Positions 6,391-7,890 of a stretch of 7,890 nucleotides of DNA are shown in pieces. Origin of the DNA: CAZDHT01 sp964505325 (GTDB lineage: Bacteria; Planctomycetota; PUPC01); the NCBI GenBank assembly GCA_964505325.1, contig CAZDHT010000252.1, forward strand, positions 1 through 7,890. The letters are read 5' to 3'. Under the pieces are notes generated by a model. That model was not told the DNA's origin, searched no databases, and saw only the letters and a program-made list of their open reading frames with translations. Position 1 is the first letter of the stretch; each line of letters begins with the position of its first letter. The translations under genes were made by a program, and so were the position numbers.

Positions 6391-7547
6391 CGAACGGCGA
6401 GGGCCTCTACATCCACGTCCCGTTCTGCCGGCGGAAATGCCGGTACTGTGACTTCTACTCGCGGCCGCCGAGGGCAGCGGAGCTGGAACGGTTCGTGGCG
6501 GCGGCAATTTCCGAGTTGCAGTTGCGAGCGCAGGGTGTTCGCCTGCACGTGCAGGCGAACACCCTGCGCTCGGACACAGTCTACGTCGGCGGGGGGACGC
6601 CGTCGATGCTGAGCCCCGAGCAGTTGCGGCGGATGCTCGACGCGGTGTGCGAGCCGTTCGGCGTGACGGACGGCGCGGAGATCACGGTCGAGGCGAACCC
6701 GCTGGACGTGACGCCGGAGTGGACGGAAGGATGTCTGGCGGGCGGGTTCAACCGAATCAGCATCGGGGTGCAGAGCACAGACGAGGATGACCTGCGCTTC
6801 CTGGGACGTCTGCACCACGCCGAGGACGGGCCGCACGCGGTCCAGGTCGCCCGCGAGGCCGGCTTCCGTGAGATCGGCATCGACCTGATCTACGGCCTGC
6901 CGGGGCAAACGACGGATATGCTCGAAGAGCGGATTGTCAGCGCGCTCAAAGCCTGTCGGCCGGAGCACGTCTCGTGCTACCAGTTGACCTACGCGGAGGG
7001 CACTCCTCTCTGGCGAGACGCGCGGTCGGGCCGCATCGTGCGTCTCTCCGAGGATGAGGAGCACGACCTGTTTGTGTGCGTGCACGAGACGCTCGCCGGG
7101 CTGGGCTACCCCGCCTACGAGGTGTCGAACTTTTCGCTGAACGGGCAATACCGGTCGCGACACAACAGCAACTACTGGCGTCACGTGCCTTACATCGGCC
7201 TCGGCCCGTCGGCGCATTCGTTCCTGCCGCCGGTGCGGTCGTGGAACGTGCGCGACATAGAGGACTATATAGCGCGGGTCGAGGCGGGCGCGGCGGCGAC
7301 CGAGGGCGATGAGGAGCTGTCCGACGAGCAGCTCGCGTCGGAGATGGTGATGCTGGCGCTGCGGACGACGGACGGGCTGGACCTCGGATTGTACCGGGAA
7401 CGCTTCGGGCGCGATTTCGCTGAAGGCAATCGGAACGCCGTGCAAAGCGCCGTCCAGCGCGGCTTGATCGTGCTGACCGACTCGCACATCCGCCCCACTC
7501 TTGACGGTCTTGCCGTTGCCGACGGACTGGCGGCCGAACTTGCCTGA
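6387..7547 (+). CDS. hemW: HemW, radical SAM heme chaperone (HemN-like, coproporphyrinogen III oxidase-related)
   Basis: This 386-residue protein starts LYIHVPFCRRKCRYCDF. Cys14, Cys18 and Cys21 form the CX3CX2C radical SAM cluster motif, and the next position is Phe, not the fourth Cys of HemN; this marks HemW. VYVGGGTPS (65-73), EANP (102-105), NRISIGVQS (122-130) and DLIYGLPGQT (166-175) are the usual family blocks. Further on come YEVSNFS and RHNSNYW...YIGLGPSAHSF. HemW binds heme and is thought to deliver it to respiratory proteins, and has no proven coproporphyrinogen oxidase activity. The ATG start overlaps the preceding TGA (6388-6390); GGTGAAGGA just before it may serve as the ribosome binding site. 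The oddity is that residues 47-62 are entirely encoded by a 48-bp perfect palindrome. The linker between CDF and GGG is 44 residues here, against about 38-39 in the E. coli and B. subtilis proteins as I recall them. Confidence 0.95.
   Translation: MTNGEGLYIHVPFCRRKCRYCDFYSRPPRAAELERFVAAAISELQLRAQGVRLHVQANTLRSDTVYVGGGTPSMLSPEQLRRMLDAVCEPFGVTDGAEITVEANPLDVTPEWTEGCLAGGFNRISIGVQSTDEDDLRFLGRLHHAEDGPHAVQVAREAGFREIGIDLIYGLPGQTTDMLEERIVSALKACRPEHVSCYQLTYAEGTPLWRDARSGRIVRLSEDEEHDLFVCVHETLAGLGYPAYEVSNFSLNGQYRSRHNSNYWRHVPYIGLGPSAHSFLPPVRSWNVRDIEDYIARVEAGAAATEGDEELSDEQLASEMVMLALRTTDGLDLGLYRERFGRDFAEGNRNAVQSAVQRGLIVLTDSHIRPTLDGLAVADGLAAELA
6525..6572. repeat. 48-bp perfect palindrome inside hemW, exactly 16 codons
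   Basis: Bases 6525-6548 are the exact reverse complement of 6549-6572, centred on CCTGCACGTGCAGG. The symmetry breaks at the next pair (G6524 and G6573). The element starts on a codon boundary of hemW and covers codons 47-62, giving RAQGVRLHVQANTLRS; the same peptide is encoded on the opposite strand. There is no TAA, TAG or TGA in any frame, so it can sit in any reading frame and orientation without truncating a protein, and its length is a multiple of three. As RNA it would fold into a stem of about 22 bp with a 4-nt loop. No clear target-site duplication is visible in the immediate flanks. It may be a member of a dispersed palindromic repeat family inserted into a tolerant linker of the gene. 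No second copy occurs in this window. Confidence 0.95.
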
Positions 7548-7567
7548 TGCGATGACGTAGACTCGGA

Positions 7568-7603
7568 GCGGCGGACGATAGACGACGTGTGGTACGCCGC
7601 CGC
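7568..7603 (+). terminator. Possible hairpin terminator after hemW
   Basis: GCGGCGG (7568-7574) pairs perfectly with CCGCCGC (7597-7603) across a 22-nt loop, 20 nt after the hemW stop. It is followed by CCTCTTGTCGTTG, which has a few Ts but no proper U tract. The long loop and weak tail make this a tentative call. It is one of two candidate hairpins in the gap between the convergent genes; the other is GGGCC 7679-7683 with GGCCC 7695-7699, which is weaker. Confidence 0.3.
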
Positions 7604-7708
7604 CTCTTGTCGTTGACCTCGTTCGCCAAGCCGCAACTGTTCACGCGGATTTGTCAAGAACGATTGAGGATGAGTGATGGGCCCGCCGAATGAAGGCCCC
7701 CGCGCCGC

Positions 7709-7890
7709 TCAGTCCACGACCTCCCCGCCGCCGTCGAACGCGAACAGTGTGGCGCCGTCGATGTCGAGCCCGCCTTCGTACAGCACATTGCTGTAGACCA
7801 CCCGGACCTGATAGGAGACCCCGCCTTGCCAGGCGGGGGGCGGGTCGGGCGGAGCGGCGGGCGCCGGCCAGATGAGATGGAAGGACTGCG
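7709..7890 (-). CDS. C-terminal end of an unrecognised protein, cut by the window edge
   Basis: Read on the - strand from base 7888, the frame is open for 59 residues and stops at TGA (complement of 7709-7711). The fragment begins QSFHLIWPAPAAPPDPPP, continues AWQGGVSYQVRVVYSNVLYE, and ends GGLDIDGATLFAFDGGGEVVD. Third codon positions are overwhelmingly G or C, as in the other genes here, whereas the opposite-strand frames give low-complexity Arg/Pro-rich products. I do not recognise a family. The proline-rich stretch followed by alternating hydrophobic and polar residues would suit the end of a beta-rich or extracytoplasmic protein, but that is only an impression. It converges on hemW. An 8-bp stem palindrome (7819-7838) lies inside it. 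Confidence 0.55.
   Translation of the reverse strand, partial: QSFHLIWPAPAAPPDPPPAWQGGVSYQVRVVYSNVLYEGGLDIDGATLFAFDGGGEVVD
7819..7838. repeat. Inverted repeat within the - strand gene fragment
   Basis: CCCCGCCT (7819-7826) and AGGCGGGG (7831-7838) are perfect inverted copies around TGCC. They form an 8-bp GC-rich stem with a tetraloop, located inside the coding sequence at the residues PPAWQGGV. It may be a small palindromic repeat or simply chance in Pro/Gly-rich, GC-rich coding DNA. Confidence 0.5.

Noticed and set aside
5446..6507. 353-codon - strand open frame opposite the acetyltransferase
   Set aside because: It is an antisense shadow with low-complexity charged composition; the + strand has clear AAC(3) motifs.
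6500..6600. Target-site duplication flanking the hemW palindrome
   Set aside because: The flanks (GAGTTGCAGTTG before, GACACAGTCTAC after) share no convincing direct repeat.
6369..7487. 372-codon - strand open frame opposite hemW
   Set aside because: It is a shadow of hemW. It contains the same 16-residue palindrome peptide only because the palindrome reads identically on both strands.
7677..7796. 39-codon + strand small ORF with GAGGA at 7666-7670
   Set aside because: Its product is a Pro/Ser-rich low-complexity peptide and it overlaps the better-supported - strand gene end; the SD match is short.

Overview
This is a GC-rich (roughly two thirds G+C by eye), densely packed bacterial segment. 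It holds five genes on the + strand and the tail of a sixth, convergent gene on the - strand. Four of the five + genes carry the housekeeping or accessory signatures of a Gram-negative-type bacterium. The combination of an EF-Tu-like CysN GTPase, an AlgI-type MBOAT acyltransferase with an SGNH partner, and non-ATG starts would fit a Planctomycetota/Phycisphaerae-like or similar high-GC lineage. No marker in the window fixes the phylum, so this placement is tentative.

Layout. 1-984: the 3' part of a CysN-family translation-factor-like GTPase (sulfate activation), cut off by the window edge. 985-1046: a short gap with two mutually exclusive hairpins and a strong Shine-Dalgarno (SD) sequence. 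1047-2492: an MBOAT O-acyltransferase that most probably starts at a rare CTG codon. 2501-3673: a membrane-anchored SGNH-like protein, 8 nt downstream, very likely its polysaccharide O-acetylation partner. 3693-3721: a near-consensus sigma70-type promoter. 3773-5581: lepA (elongation factor 4). 5626-6390: an AAC(3)-family acetyltransferase. 6387-7547: hemW (radical SAM heme chaperone), overlapping the acetyltransferase by 4 nt. 7548-7708: intergenic, with a possible terminator. 7709-7890: the C-terminal end of an unrecognised - strand gene.

How the genes fit together. The first three genes can be read as a surface-polysaccharide or metabolite modification theme: sulfate activation, then O-acetylation by MBOAT plus SGNH. 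The lepA to hemW part is a transcription unit driven by its own promoter. lepA and hemW are neighbours in many bacteria; here an acetyltransferase gene sits between them and appears translationally coupled to hemW.

The most striking object is a 48-bp perfect palindrome inside the hemW coding sequence (6525-6572). It occupies exactly 16 codons (residues 47-62), has no stop codon in any of the six frames, and encodes the same 16-residue peptide on both strands. It lies in a linker of HemW that is variable in length, just before the GGGTPS motif. This looks like an in-frame palindromic element inserted into a protein gene, comparable in concept to the Rickettsia palindromic elements, and it is the best candidate for something undescribed here.
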